DNA of 64,000 bases from Mumia sp. zg.B17. Its GTDB lineage: Bacteria; Actinomycetota; Actinomycetes; Propionibacteriales; Nocardioidaceae. Below the pieces are notes generated by a model. The model worked only from the letters and a program-made list of their open reading frames with translations, was not told the origin of the DNA and ran no database searches. This document shows positions 25,939 through 34,076 of the stretch, piece after piece. Position 1 is the stretch's first letter. Every line of letters starts with the position of its first letter. Position numbers and translations under genes: made by a program. The stretch lies in assembly GCF_019550915.1 (NCBI RefSeq), contig NZ_JAHWCI010000008.1:1-64000 (forward strand). Reading direction: 5' to 3'.

Positions 25939-26051
25939 GCGACGCGACCTCCTCAGAGGATTGGATGTCTCCTCCAGAGTCGACCTGCCGCGGCGATGCC
26001 GCAAGCAGAGCCCGCGCGGCCGAGGTCGTGACGCCGACCCGGGCGTGATGT

Positions 26052-26096
26052 GAGGCGGCCGGGCACGGTGCTTCGTCCACCATGCCCGGCCGCCTC
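26052..26096. terminator. long GC hairpin downstream of the cutinase gene
   Basis: GAGGCGGCCGGGCA pairs perfectly with TGCCCGGCCGCCTC (14 bp). After one mismatch a further GGTG/CACC stem forms. It lies 21 bases beyond the cutinase stop, on its downstream side. Confidence 0.75.
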
Positions 26097-26117
26097 CTCC
26101 TGCGATCCGCCGTGAGG

Positions 26118-26987
26118 TCAGTCGGGGCAGGAGTTCCGATAGTCCGACAGCGCCGTCGAGGTAGGCGCGGGGCACAGGAACTGCGAGTACCGCGTGTCGG
26201 AGTCGACGTAGCGCTTGAGCCAGGTCACCATCAGGCGGCCCTGCCAGTCGGGGTTGGTGTTGGCGGCGAGGTGGCTCTCCCCGCGCAGCTCGCCGTACGC
26301 CCGCTCAGGTGCCCCGGTCAGGCTGTTGTAGAACGGGATCGAGTGGGAGCTGTTGGCGGCGATCGAGTCGTTCTGGGCACCGATGATCATCGTCGGGACC
26401 CGGATCCCCTGCCAGGTCTTGTCGGTGTTCCACGGCTGGAGCGCGACGGCCGCCTTGAGGGTGGGCCGCGAGTTCGCTGCCTCCAACGTGCCGCCGCCGC
26501 CCATGGAGTGGCCGGAGGCCGCGAGCCGGGTGGCGTCGACGCGCGACCTCACCGAGCTGCGCTCGGTGAGGTAGTCGAGTGCCGTGAGGATCTGGCGCCC
26601 GCGACTGGCGGGCTGGTCGAGCGTCGAGCTCGTGTCGATCGCGAACACGACGAAGCCGTGCGACGCGACCCTGCGCGCGAGCCCGGCGTACGACCCGGAC
26701 GTCGCCGTGAAGCCCGGAGCGAGAACCACTCCGCCGAACGTCCCGGCGCTGGTGGACGTGGGGTAGTAGATCGTGCCGCCCCCGAAACCGGAGGCACTCA
26801 GCCGCGACACCGAGGTGGTGCTGACCGCGAACGACCCGTTGCCGAGCACGCTCGAAGCCGTCGGGGCAGGGCCCCGCTCGTACGGGTTGTCGGCGGCGGT
26901 CGCGGTCGGAGCCGTCGCGCCCACCAAGGGCAGGGCCACGGCCGCGAACAAGGTCACGAGCCGGAGCACAAGTGGTCTGAACATCAT
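26118..26987 (-). CDS. secreted cutinase / poly(ethylene terephthalate) hydrolase-type esterase
   Basis: A 289-residue exported alpha/beta-hydrolase, closely resembling the actinobacterial cutinases of Thermobifida and the PET-hydrolase family. A signal peptide covers residues 1-31, and the mature protein begins NPYERGP, as in that family. SRLSASGFGGGTIYYP is conserved. The catalytic triad is Ser161 (GHSMGG), Asp207 (GAQNDS) and His239 (GESH). Trp186 (LQPW) and Met162 match the substrate cleft and oxyanion hole. Phe93 replaces the usual Tyr of the aromatic clamp. Cys272 and Cys287 can form the C-terminal disulfide. It hydrolyses polyester or cutin-like ester bonds outside the cell; activity on PET is untested. 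Confidence 0.9.
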   Translation of the reverse strand: MMFRPLVLRLVTLFAAVALPLVGATAPTATAADNPYERGPAPTASSVLGNGSFAVSTTSVSRLSASGFGGGTIYYPTSTSAGTFGGVVLAPGFTATSGSYAGLARRVASHGFVVFAIDTSSTLDQPASRGRQILTALDYLTERSSVRSRVDATRLAASGHSMGGGGTLEAANSRPTLKAAVALQPWNTDKTWQGIRVPTMIIGAQNDSIAANSSHSIPFYNSLTGAPERAYGELRGESHLAANTNPDWQGRLMVTWLKRYVDSDTRYSQFLCPAPTSTALSDYRNSCPD

Positions 26988-27126
26988 CGGTCTCCCATCG
27001 GTTCCGCGGCCCAGGGATGCCCCGGAACGACCGGGGAGACCGCGAGGTGAACGGGACGTTAACGCCCGATCACAACCTGGACAAGAGCACTAGAAGAAGT
27101 TCTGTGACGTGCTATGTCGGTGGTGA

Positions 27127-27142
27127 CTAAGCGCTTGCTTAG
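27127..27142. promoter_or_regulatory. inverted repeat CTAAGC-N4-GCTTAG, operator candidate
   Basis: CTAAGCGCTTGCTTAG is an inverted repeat with 6-bp arms in the 267-base region between the divergent cutinase and TetR genes. The overlapping bases 27126-27139 fit AnCAAGnnCTTGnT, the mycobacterial KstR2 consensus as I recall it, with one mismatch. TetR-family control of one or both genes is likely. The rest of this intergenic stretch shows nothing recognisable. Confidence 0.5.
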
Positions 27143-27254
27143 GCCCTGGATAGTGGAGAATCTCGCGCCATTCGGGAGATGCACCGGACGTTGAGATTCC
27201 GGGCATCGCCCTCGAGGAGCGCGCCGAGGTTGCGCTGACGTCACGTAGGGCACA

Positions 27255-27917
27255 ATGCCGAGAGTGGCCAAGAACCCCGCCCCGGACGCCAAGCGCAAGG
27301 GCAGCAGACGGATGACGGCTGCCGAGCGGCGCGAGCAGCTGATCGCGATCGCTCGGACGCTCTTCGCCGACCGTGGGGTCGACGGGACGACGGTCGAGGA
27401 GATCGCCTCACGGGCGTCGGTGTCCAAGCCGGTCGTGTACGAGCACTTCGGCGGCAAGGAAGGGCTGTACGCGGTGGTCGTCGACCGCGAGGTCCGCACG
27501 CTCCTCGACATGATGCGCGCCGCTCTCACCACAGGCGGGCCCCGCGAGCTCCTCCAGGCGGCGGCGGTCGCCCTGCTCACCTACATCGAGACCAGCTCGG
27601 ACGGGTTTCGGATCCTGGTGCGAGACGCGCCGGTCGGCTCGCCGACCGGGTCCTACGTGAGCATCATCGGTGACGTCGCCAGCCGCGTCGAGGACATCCT
27701 CGTCGGAGAGTTCAAACGACGCGGGTACGAGGCCAGGCTGGCGCCGATGTACGCCCAGATGCTCGTCGGCATGGTCTCCACGACAGGCCAGTGGTGGCTC
27801 CATGCGCGCCGGCCGACGAAGGACATCGTCGCCGCCCACGTCGTCAACCTCGCCTGGAACGGGCTCTCCAACCTCGAGGCCGAGCCGACCCTCTTCCGCG
27901 ACGCACCGAAGCCCTAG
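27255..27917 (+). CDS. TetR-family transcriptional regulator
   Basis: A 220-residue regulator. The N-terminal HTH domain (about 20-70) reads RREQLIAIARTLFADRGVDG, then TVEEIASRASVSKPVVYEHF, a clear TetR helix-turn-helix. The C-terminal ligand domain contains ILVRDAPVGSPTGSYVSIIG. Similar proteins in actinobacteria bind fatty-acyl-type ligands, but the effector here is unknown. The inverted repeat 113 bases upstream may be its own operator. It overlaps the convergent methyltransferase stop by four bases. Confidence 0.9.
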   Translation: MPRVAKNPAPDAKRKGSRRMTAAERREQLIAIARTLFADRGVDGTTVEEIASRASVSKPVVYEHFGGKEGLYAVVVDREVRTLLDMMRAALTTGGPRELLQAAAVALLTYIETSSDGFRILVRDAPVGSPTGSYVSIIGDVASRVEDILVGEFKRRGYEARLAPMYAQMLVGMVSTTGQWWLHARRPTKDIVAAHVVNLAWNGLSNLEAEPTLFRDAPKP

Positions 27918-28681
27918 CGCCGCTTCGCGACGACGAAGGTCCTCGGGAACGGAAGCACCGTCCCGTACCCCTCCCTCGGGTACGCCGAGCGCAACGCCGC
28001 CTTGTAGTCCTCCACGAAGCGACCGCGCAGGCCCTCCGGGAGCGCCTCGAGCACCGGACGCGCGCCGGTCCCGGAGATCCACCGGAACACCGGGTCCTCC
28101 CCCGGGAGCAGGTGGAGGTAGGTGGTGCCCCAGACGTCGAGCTCCCAGGCGTCGTCGACGAGCAGCTCGAGGTAGGTGCGGGGTGAGACACCGCGCGCCT
28201 CCGCCAGCCCAGCGGCATGCTCCGCGTAGGGGTCCTGCGAGGCGAGCTCTCGAAGCAGGACGTGGCTCGGCTCCTGGTGGTTGTCGGGGACCTGGAAGGC
28301 CAGCACCCCACCGGGGGCGACATGCTCACGCAGTCGTGGCACGACCTCGAGCTGGTCAGGCACCCACTGAAACGCGGCGTTGGAGACGACCAGGTCGACG
28401 GGGTCCGCGGGAGACCATGCCGCGATGTCGCCCAGCTCGTAGCCCACTGCGGGATCGGCGTTCTCACGCCGCGCCTGTTCGACCATCTCGGGAGAGGAGT
28501 CGACCCCCAGGATGGTCGCCGCCGGCCACCGGCCCCTCAGCACGGCGGTCAGGTGGCCTGGTCCGCACCCGAGGTCGACGATCGCGCGGGGCTCGGTCGG
28601 GATCCGGGAGACCAGGTCGACGAACGGCCGCGCGCGCTCGGACTCGTACGCGAGGTACAGCGCGGGGTCCCACTGCGCCAC
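27914..28681 (-). CDS. class I SAM methyltransferase, trans-aconitate 2-methyltransferase-like
   Basis: A 255-residue cytoplasmic methyltransferase. IVDLGCGPGHLT is the SAM-binding motif I (about residue 34), followed by ILGVDSSPEMV (motif II) and VSNAAFQWVPD. The stretch WDPALYLAYESERARPFVDL at the N-terminus and the FQWVPD motif are typical of Tam, which methylates trans-aconitate. GTG at 28681 lies one base after the upstream stop (TGACGTG). It is the last gene of a - strand unit with the Clp-N and HTH genes, which may be fortuitous. Confidence 0.85.
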   Translation of the reverse strand: MAQWDPALYLAYESERARPFVDLVSRIPTEPRAIVDLGCGPGHLTAVLRGRWPAATILGVDSSPEMVEQARRENADPAVGYELGDIAAWSPADPVDLVVSNAAFQWVPDQLEVVPRLREHVAPGGVLAFQVPDNHQEPSHVLLRELASQDPYAEHAAGLAEARGVSPRTYLELLVDDAWELDVWGTTYLHLLPGEDPVFRWISGTGARPVLEALPEGLRGRFVEDYKAALRSAYPREGYGTVLPFPRTFVVAKRR

Positions 28682-28682
28682 G

Positions 28683-29216
28683 TCAGGCCGCCCAGCCCGC
28701 CACGGCGCGGTCGACGTCGGCCCGGAGGGCGTCAGGATCGTCGCACACCGCCGAGACCACCGCCGCGAGCCGCGCGTCGTCGACCGAGAGGACACCCGCG
28801 AGCAGCTGCACGGTCCCGATCTCACGTCCGGGGCCCGCGACCGTCGCTCTCAGCGCACGCTCGAGCACCTTCTTGCCGGCACGGGTGAACCGGAGATGTC
28901 CTCGGCTCCGCCCTCCGGCACGCTCGAGCGCACCCTCACCGAACGTCGTGTCGGCCTGGGCGCGGACGGCGTCGAGATCGACACCCACGGCCGCCAGCGC
29001 CTCCGCGTCGAGCGCACCGCCACCCCCTCGCACGATCTCTCGGCGCACTGCCTCGTGGGTCACCCCGTGGCGTGCCAGCAGCCCGTCGTCCGCACCCCGC
29101 CTCACCAGCGCCCCGAGGATGTGGACCGGCTCGATGCGGCGGTCCCCTGCCTCGCGTGCCTCCTCCTGCGCATCGACCACCGCCGAGCGCGCCTCTGCCG
29201 CGAATCTTTCGAACAT
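28683..29216 (-). CDS. Clp N-terminal repeat protein without ATPase domain
   Basis: A 177-residue protein made only of Clp_N-type repeats. The first repeat (FERFAAEARSAVVDAQEEAR with IEPVHILGALV) lies at about residues 2-60. The second (LRFTRAGKKVLERALRAT with IGTVQLLAGVLS) lies at about 105-155. It lacks Walker motifs, so it cannot unfold proteins itself. Family context suggests an adaptor, decoy or sensor for ClpC-type substrate recognition. The ATG lies one base beyond the stop of the HTH gene. The pairing HTH + Clp_N recurs in actinobacteria, as I recall; its function is not established. Confidence 0.8.
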   Translation of the reverse strand: MFERFAAEARSAVVDAQEEAREAGDRRIEPVHILGALVRRGADDGLLARHGVTHEAVRREIVRGGGGALDAEALAAVGVDLDAVRAQADTTFGEGALERAGGRSRGHLRFTRAGKKVLERALRATVAGPGREIGTVQLLAGVLSVDDARLAAVVSAVCDDPDALRADVDRAVAGWAA

Positions 29217-29217
29217 G

Positions 29218-29433
29218 TCAGCCCTTCCCCTCTCGGTCCTCGCCGCCGTGCTTCTTGTGCGCCGCCTGCCTCGAGACACCCAGGGCGTCGGCGATCTGCT
29301 GCCACGACCACCCGAGGGCTCGCGCGCGCTCCACCTGGAGGCGCTCGAGACGGTCGGCGAGCTCGCGGAGCGCACGGACCGCACGGAGGCCCACGGCGGG
29401 ATCAGAGTCGGTCAGCGGGTCGGCGTCGAACAT
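29218..29433 (-). CDS. small helix-turn-helix DNA-binding protein
   Basis: A 71-residue protein. An amphipathic Arg/Leu helix (VRALRELADRLERLQVERA) is followed by the helix-turn-helix WSWQQIADALGVSRQAAHKK, and a charged tail. It is probably a repressor acting as a dimer. The ATG is not preceded by a ribosome site; a TACGGT box ends seven bases upstream, so the mRNA is probably leaderless. Two GTCAA-N6-TTGAC operators cover the promoter. It forms a two-gene unit with the Clp-N protein. Confidence 0.85.
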   Translation of the reverse strand: MFDADPLTDSDPAVGLRAVRALRELADRLERLQVERARALGWSWQQIADALGVSRQAAHKKHGGEDREGKG

Positions 29434-29436
29434 GCT

Positions 29437-29481
29437 GTCAACCGTAATTGACGCAGTTGGCAGGCGTCAACCCTTATTGAC
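29437..29481 (-). promoter_or_regulatory. promoter with two tandem GTCAA-N6-TTGAC operators
   Basis: On the - strand, GTCAATAAGGGTTGAC (29481-29466) and GTCAATTACGGTTGAC (29452-29437) are two inverted repeats 29 bases apart. The -35 TTGACG forms the end of the distal repeat. The -10 TACGGT (29446-29441) sits inside the proximal one, with an 18-base spacer. Transcription would start at the ATG. The arrangement fits direct repression by the HTH product. Confidence 0.65.
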
Positions 29482-29516
29482 ATGTGGGTCACCCCGGCGC
29501 GTCGGCGTGCGCGAAC

Positions 29517-29530
29517 TCTCGATGTCGAGA
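29517..29530. promoter_or_regulatory. palindrome TCTCGATGTCGAGA, MarR operator candidate
   Basis: An inverted repeat with 6-bp arms covering the -35 position of the MarR gene promoter. MarR proteins typically bind such sites in their own promoters. Confidence 0.55.
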
Positions 29531-29540
29531 ATCTCGACGG

Positions 29541-29546
29541 TACGCT
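29541..29546 (+). promoter_or_regulatory. -10 hexamer, leaderless promoter of the MarR gene
   Basis: TACGCT ends six bases before GTG 29553. The GGAGAG in between is too close to serve as a normal ribosome site, so it supports leaderless initiation at this GTG. Confidence 0.45.
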
Positions 29547-29552
29547 GGAGAG

Positions 29553-30047
29553 GTGGACGATGAGGTGGATCGGCTGGTCGCTGCGTGGCGACGCGAGCGC
29601 CCCGACCTCGACGTCGACCCCATGGAGGTGCTGAGCCGGGTGTCCCGGCTCTCCCGGCACCTCGATCTCGCCCGGCGTGAGGCCTTCGCGGACCACGACC
29701 TCGAGACGTGGGAGTTCGACGTGCTGTCTGCACTGCGACGCTCCGGCGAGCCGTACCAGCTGTCTCCCGGTCAGCTCCTGCGCGAGACCCTCGTGACCAG
29801 CGGCACCATGACCAACCGTATCGACCGGCTGGCGGCTCGTGGCTTCGTCGAGCGCCTCCCCGACCCCGTCGACCGTCGCGGGGTGCAGGTCAGGTTGACC
29901 AGCACGGGCAGAGCCGCCGTCGACGCGGCGCTGGAGGCACTGCTGGAGCGCGAGCGTCAGCTGCTCGCGTCTCTCGGAAGCGATGACACGGGGCACCTGG
30001 TGGCCATGCTGAGGGGACTGCTGCTTCCCTTCGACGTCAACAGGTGA
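29553..30047 (+). CDS. MarR-family transcriptional regulator
   Basis: A 164-residue winged-helix regulator. WEFDVLSALRRSG and LSPGQLLRETLVTSGTMTNR give the recognition helix region (about 55-95). RLAARGFVERLPDPVDRRGV is the MarR wing, followed by VRLTSTGRAAV. It starts VDDEVDRLVAAWRRERPDLD. GTG 29553 is preferred from the promoter position; GTG 29565 is an alternative. It converges on an MMPL exporter gene, which it may regulate together with itself. Confidence 0.85.
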   Translation: MDDEVDRLVAAWRRERPDLDVDPMEVLSRVSRLSRHLDLARREAFADHDLETWEFDVLSALRRSGEPYQLSPGQLLRETLVTSGTMTNRIDRLAARGFVERLPDPVDRRGVQVRLTSTGRAAVDAALEALLERERQLLASLGSDDTGHLVAMLRGLLLPFDVNR

Positions 30048-30049
30048 GC

Positions 30050-30088
30050 CCGTCGGCCGGGGCGCTGCCCGCGCACCCCGGCCGACGG
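30050..30088. terminator. 13-bp hairpin between the MarR and MMPL genes
   Basis: CCGTCGGCCGGGG and CCCCGGCCGACGG form a perfect 13-bp stem with a 13-base loop, filling the gap between two convergent stops. No T-run is present. Confidence 0.75.
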
Positions 30089-30090
30089 CG

Positions 30091-32196
30091 TCACCGGCGG
30101 CGCTGCAGCGCGCTCGGCCACCAGATCCGCGAGCCGATGTCGTACGACAGCGCCGGAACGAGCAGCGAACGTACGACGAGCGCATCGAGCAGGACCCCGA
30201 AGGCGACCAGGAACGCCAGCTGCGCGAGGAACAGGATCGGGATCACCGCCAGTGCGGAGAACGTCGCGGCGAGCACGATCCCGGCCGACGTGATCACGCC
30301 ACCGGTGACCACCAACCCATGGAGGATCCCCTGGCGCGTGCCCCGTCGGGCAGACTCCTCCCGCACTCGTGTCATGAGGAAGATGTTGTAGTCGATCCCG
30401 AGCGCGACGAGGAACACGAACGCGTAGAGAGGGACGGACGGGTCGGCGCCCTCCCACCCGAACACGTGGGTGAACACGAGGCCGGCCACCCCCAGCGTCG
30501 AGAAGAAGCTGAGAACCGTCGTCGCGACCAGCAGCACGGGGGCGAGCACCGACCGCAGCAGCACGATCAGGACCAGCAGGATGACCGCGAGGACGACCGG
30601 GATGATGACCGTCCGGTCGCGCTCCGCGACGTCGTTGCCGTCGACCTGCTGTGCCGTGGAGCCGCCGACCAGGACGTCGTCGCCCAGCTCGTGAAGCTCG
30701 TCGCGCAAGGTCCGGACCGTCTCCTCGGCGGCGTGGCTGTCCGCCGCGTCCTCGAGCGTGACCTCGACGACGACACGCCCGTCGACCACCATGGGAGGCG
30801 GGGCGTCGCCCGTCGGCGGTCCGCTCGTACGCTCGGCCATCGGCATGGCGGAAGCCACGCCGTCGGTGCCCTCGACGACCTTGACGACCTCCTCGAGGTC
30901 GTCCTCCGGAGCCACCACGACAGCCGGCGAACCCGAACCGCCCGGGAAGTGACGCGCCAGCGCCTCCTGGCCCTGCACCGCCTCGACCTCACCGAGGAAC
31001 AGGTCGCTCTGCGAGACGCCCGACGCGTTGAAGGTCGGGACGAACGCCGCCGCGGCCACGAGTGCGAGGGTCGCACCGACCCAGAGGCGGCGCGGCCGTC
31101 GCTCGACCTGGCCCGCGACCTTGCCCCAGACGCCTGACTCCTCCGGCTTGGCCGTGCCCACGTGCGGCTTGAACGGCCAGAACGCGACCCTGCCCAGGAG
31201 GACGAGGGCGGCAGGCAGGAAGGTGAGCGCCGACAGCATCGCAGCGGCGATGCCGAGGGCAGCCACCGGCCCCAGACTCCGGTTGGAGGTGAGGTCGGAC
31301 AGCAGGAGGCAGAGCAGGCCCAGGATGACCGTGCTCCCGGAGGCGATGATCGGACGCAGCGCACGGCGCCACGCGACGAGCATCGCGGAGAACCGGTCGT
31401 CGTGGACGCGCAGCTCCTCTCGATATCGCGCGACGAGCAGCAGGGCGTAGTCGGTCGCCGCACCCACTACCAGGATCGACATGATCCCCTGGCTCTGGCC
31501 GTTGAGGTCGAGCACGCCGCCGTCGGCGAGCTGGTAGACCACGAAGGCGGCGAGACCGAGCCCCAGGACGGACGTGAGGAGCACGGCGAAGGGCAGCAGC
31601 GGACTTCGGTAGACGATCAGCAGGATGACGAGGACGACAGCGAGCGCGACTCCGAGCAGGATCCCGTCGATGCCGCCGAACGCCGCTCCGAGATCGGCGG
31701 CGAACCCGCCGGGCCCGGTCACGTACGGCGTGGCTCCGTCCACCTCTTCGACAACGCCGCGGATGTCGTCGACGACGGTCTCGATGTCACCCTCGTACGA
31801 CGCGCCCACCTGCACGAACGCCGACAGGGCATCACCGTCCTCCGAGGGAACCGGTGGACTGATCTGCCCCTCGATGCCCTCGACCTTCGACACGGCGTCG
31901 AGCTGCTGCGCGGCGGCCGCTCGACCCTCGGCGGAGATCGGGCCGTCCGACTCCCAGATGATGACGATCGGCACGGACTCGGGAGCGAACTTCTCCTCGA
32001 TCGCCGCGACCTCGGTCGACTCCGCACTCTCGGGCAGGAAGGCGGCGTTGTCGTTCTCCGAGACCTCCGACAGCTTTCCGGCGAAGGGCCCGGCGAGCCC
32101 TCCGAGAACCAGCCACAGGAGCACGAGCGCGATCGGCAGCACCCACCGGATCCGAGAATGCGACCGTTCGCCGGATTCGCGCTGAGACACTGTCAC
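30091..32196 (-). CDS. MMPL-family RND transporter (YdfJ-like)
   Basis: A 701-residue inner-membrane exporter with twelve predicted helices: helix 1 at residues 17-35, a porter domain to about 165, helices 2-6, a second porter domain (about 375-520), and helices 7-12. LVVGAATDYALLLVARYREE (about 245) and FLVALGIDYNIFLMTRVREE (about 600) are the paired Asp-Tyr proton-relay signatures of MMPL proteins. It probably exports a lipid or drug. The GTG at 32196 has no strong ribosome site. An inverted repeat is placed immediately upstream. It lies 35 bases after the ABC-F gene. Confidence 0.9.
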   Translation of the reverse strand: MTVSQRESGERSHSRIRWVLPIALVLLWLVLGGLAGPFAGKLSEVSENDNAAFLPESAESTEVAAIEEKFAPESVPIVIIWESDGPISAEGRAAAAQQLDAVSKVEGIEGQISPPVPSEDGDALSAFVQVGASYEGDIETVVDDIRGVVEEVDGATPYVTGPGGFAADLGAAFGGIDGILLGVALAVVLVILLIVYRSPLLPFAVLLTSVLGLGLAAFVVYQLADGGVLDLNGQSQGIMSILVVGAATDYALLLVARYREELRVHDDRFSAMLVAWRRALRPIIASGSTVILGLLCLLLSDLTSNRSLGPVAALGIAAAMLSALTFLPAALVLLGRVAFWPFKPHVGTAKPEESGVWGKVAGQVERRPRRLWVGATLALVAAAAFVPTFNASGVSQSDLFLGEVEAVQGQEALARHFPGGSGSPAVVVAPEDDLEEVVKVVEGTDGVASAMPMAERTSGPPTGDAPPPMVVDGRVVVEVTLEDAADSHAAEETVRTLRDELHELGDDVLVGGSTAQQVDGNDVAERDRTVIIPVVLAVILLVLIVLLRSVLAPVLLVATTVLSFFSTLGVAGLVFTHVFGWEGADPSVPLYAFVFLVALGIDYNIFLMTRVREESARRGTRQGILHGLVVTGGVITSAGIVLAATFSALAVIPILFLAQLAFLVAFGVLLDALVVRSLLVPALSYDIGSRIWWPSALQRRR

Positions 32197-32203
32197 TCCA
32201 TTA

Positions 32204-32218
32204 GGTAGATAATCTATC
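32204..32218. promoter_or_regulatory. inverted repeat around TAGAT-A-ATCTA, operator candidate
   Basis: GGTAGATAATCTATC is symmetric apart from one base pair and lies 7-21 bases before the MMPL start. AT-rich symmetry of this type is common for MarR or PadR sites. It probably controls MMPL expression separately from the ABC-F gene. Confidence 0.5.
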
Positions 32219-32231
32219 TTTCAAGGAGTCC

Positions 32232-33995
32232 TCAATCTAACATCTCCGCGAGCTGAAGCCAGATCGACTCCAGCTCCTCGCGCTCGCCAGCGATCTCCGA
32301 CAGCCGCTTCTGGAGCTCGGTCAGCCTTCCAACATCCGTCGCGTTCGCCGCCATCTCGTTCTCAACCGCTGACGCCTGCTCGCTCAGCCGGGCCAACCGG
32401 CGGTCGATGCGTGCCATCTCCTTGTGCGCCGCGCGCTCTTCGGCTCCCGACATGCCCGCCTGTGGGGAGGTCGACGGTGCGCCCGCGGAGACCGACGCCG
32501 CAGCGTCGGCGCCCGACGTACGCCGAGCCCCCGGCGCTCCCGGGTGGTACTCCTCCACTCCTCCCACCAGCATGCGGATCGATCCGTCACCCGGCAGCTC
32601 GAACACCGTGTCGGTGACGCGCTCGAGGAAGTAGCGGTCGTGCGAGACGGCCACCAGCGTGCCCGGCCACCGGTCGAGGTAGTCCTCGATCACGGTCAAG
32701 GTGTCGATGTCCAGGTCGTTGGTCGGCTCGTCGAGAAGCAGGACGTTGGGCTCAGCCTGGAGGATCCGCATCACCTGGAGCCGCCGTCGCTCGCCACCCG
32801 ACAGGTCGCCGATGCGCGCCGTGAGGAGGTCCCCGGTGAACCCGAACCCCTCGAGGAGGGTGCTGGACTGGAGCTCCGGTCCCTTCACCGCGTCGAGCAC
32901 GCGCTGAGTGGGGTCCATCTCGTCGAGAGCCTGCGAGAGATAGGCCACGGTGACGGTCTTGCCGCGCTTCACGCGGCCGGAGTCAGGCGCGACCTCGCCG
33001 GTGAGGAGCCGCATGATCGAGGTCTTGCCGGTGCCGTTCGGCCCGACCAGCCCCACCCGGTCACCGGGACCGAGCCGCCAGGTCGCACGGTCGAGGATCA
33101 GCGCGTCTCCGCGCACCAGCGAGACGTCCTCGAGATCAAACACGTCCTTGCCGAGACGCTGGGTCGCGAACCGCTCGAGCTCGAGGCGGTCACGTGGCGG
33201 CGGCTCGTCCGCGATCAGGGTGTTGGCGGCCTCGATGCGGAACTTCGGCTTCGACGTGCGGGCTGGCGGACCTCGCCGGAGCCACGCGAGCTCCTTGCGG
33301 ACGAGGTTGCGCCGGCGGGACTCGGTCGCCGCCGCCTGGCGGTCACGCTCGGCCCGCGCGAGGACGTACGCCGCGTAGCCGCCGTCGTACTGGTCGACGA
33401 CGCCGTCGTGCACCTCCCACGTGCGGGTGGCGACCTCGTCGAGGAACCAGCGGTCGTGGGTGACGACCACGAGGGCGCACTCGCGCCGGCGCACGTGACG
33501 GGCCAGCCAGGCGATGGCGTCGATGTCCAGGTGGTTGGTGGGCTCGTCGAGGACGAGGAGATCGTGCTGACCGAGCAGGAGCCGGGCCAGGGAGGCGCGG
33601 CGTCGCTCGCCGCCGGACATGCCCTCGACGATGCGGTCCAGCGGGATCCCGGCCAGCAGCACCGTCACGATCTCTCGCGTCGTCGCGTCGGCGGCCCACT
33701 CGTGGTCGGCCTTGCCCCCGAGCACGGCCTCCCGGAGCGTGTGCGCCTCGTGGAGGTCGTCACGCTGGTTGAGGAAGCCGACCTCGAGCCCGCGCGTATG
33801 GGTGACCCGGCCTGCATCGGGCGGCTCGATCCGAGAGAGGACACGGAGCAGGGTCGTCTTGCCGCCACCGTTGCGGCCGACAACACCGATCCGGTCGGTG
33901 GCGGCGATCCCGAGGCTGACCGAGTCCAGCAGGGTGCGGGTGCCGTGGGACTTGTCGACCCCGTCGAGATTCACGAGATTTGGCGGCGGCGTCAC
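32232..33995 (-). CDS. ABC-F family ATPase (Uup-like)
   Basis: A soluble protein of 587 residues with two ABC domains and no membrane segment. The first has Walker A GRNGGGKTT, signature MSGGERRR and Walker B LLVLDEPTNHLD. The second has GPNGTGKTS, LSGGERRR and LLLDEPTNDLD. The EPTNHLD/EPTNDLD motifs are ABC-F hallmarks. A C-terminal coiled coil (RIDRRLARLSEQASAVENEM) after about residue 525 resembles the Uup DNA-binding tail. Probable role: ribosome-associated translation factor, or DNA-linked as in Uup; antibiotic protection cannot be excluded. Start GTG. Confidence 0.88.
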   Translation of the reverse strand: MTPPPNLVNLDGVDKSHGTRTLLDSVSLGIAATDRIGVVGRNGGGKTTLLRVLSRIEPPDAGRVTHTRGLEVGFLNQRDDLHEAHTLREAVLGGKADHEWAADATTREIVTVLLAGIPLDRIVEGMSGGERRRASLARLLLGQHDLLVLDEPTNHLDIDAIAWLARHVRRRECALVVVTHDRWFLDEVATRTWEVHDGVVDQYDGGYAAYVLARAERDRQAAATESRRRNLVRKELAWLRRGPPARTSKPKFRIEAANTLIADEPPPRDRLELERFATQRLGKDVFDLEDVSLVRGDALILDRATWRLGPGDRVGLVGPNGTGKTSIMRLLTGEVAPDSGRVKRGKTVTVAYLSQALDEMDPTQRVLDAVKGPELQSSTLLEGFGFTGDLLTARIGDLSGGERRRLQVMRILQAEPNVLLLDEPTNDLDIDTLTVIEDYLDRWPGTLVAVSHDRYFLERVTDTVFELPGDGSIRMLVGGVEEYHPGAPGARRTSGADAAASVSAGAPSTSPQAGMSGAEERAAHKEMARIDRRLARLSEQASAVENEMAANATDVGRLTELQKRLSEIAGEREELESIWLQLAEMLD

Positions 33996-34076
33996 TCGAG
34001 CAAGACTACGGGGCGGCTCTCGGGCGCCGAGAACCGCGCGGAGTCTCCGGGCACGGCGGTCGCCCTCGTCGCGCGG

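Noticed and set aside
27670-29451. 593-codon + strand frame
   Set aside because: It overlaps the TetR 3' part, then the methyltransferase, Clp-N and HTH genes in antisense. Composition is low-complexity Arg/Ser/Pro.
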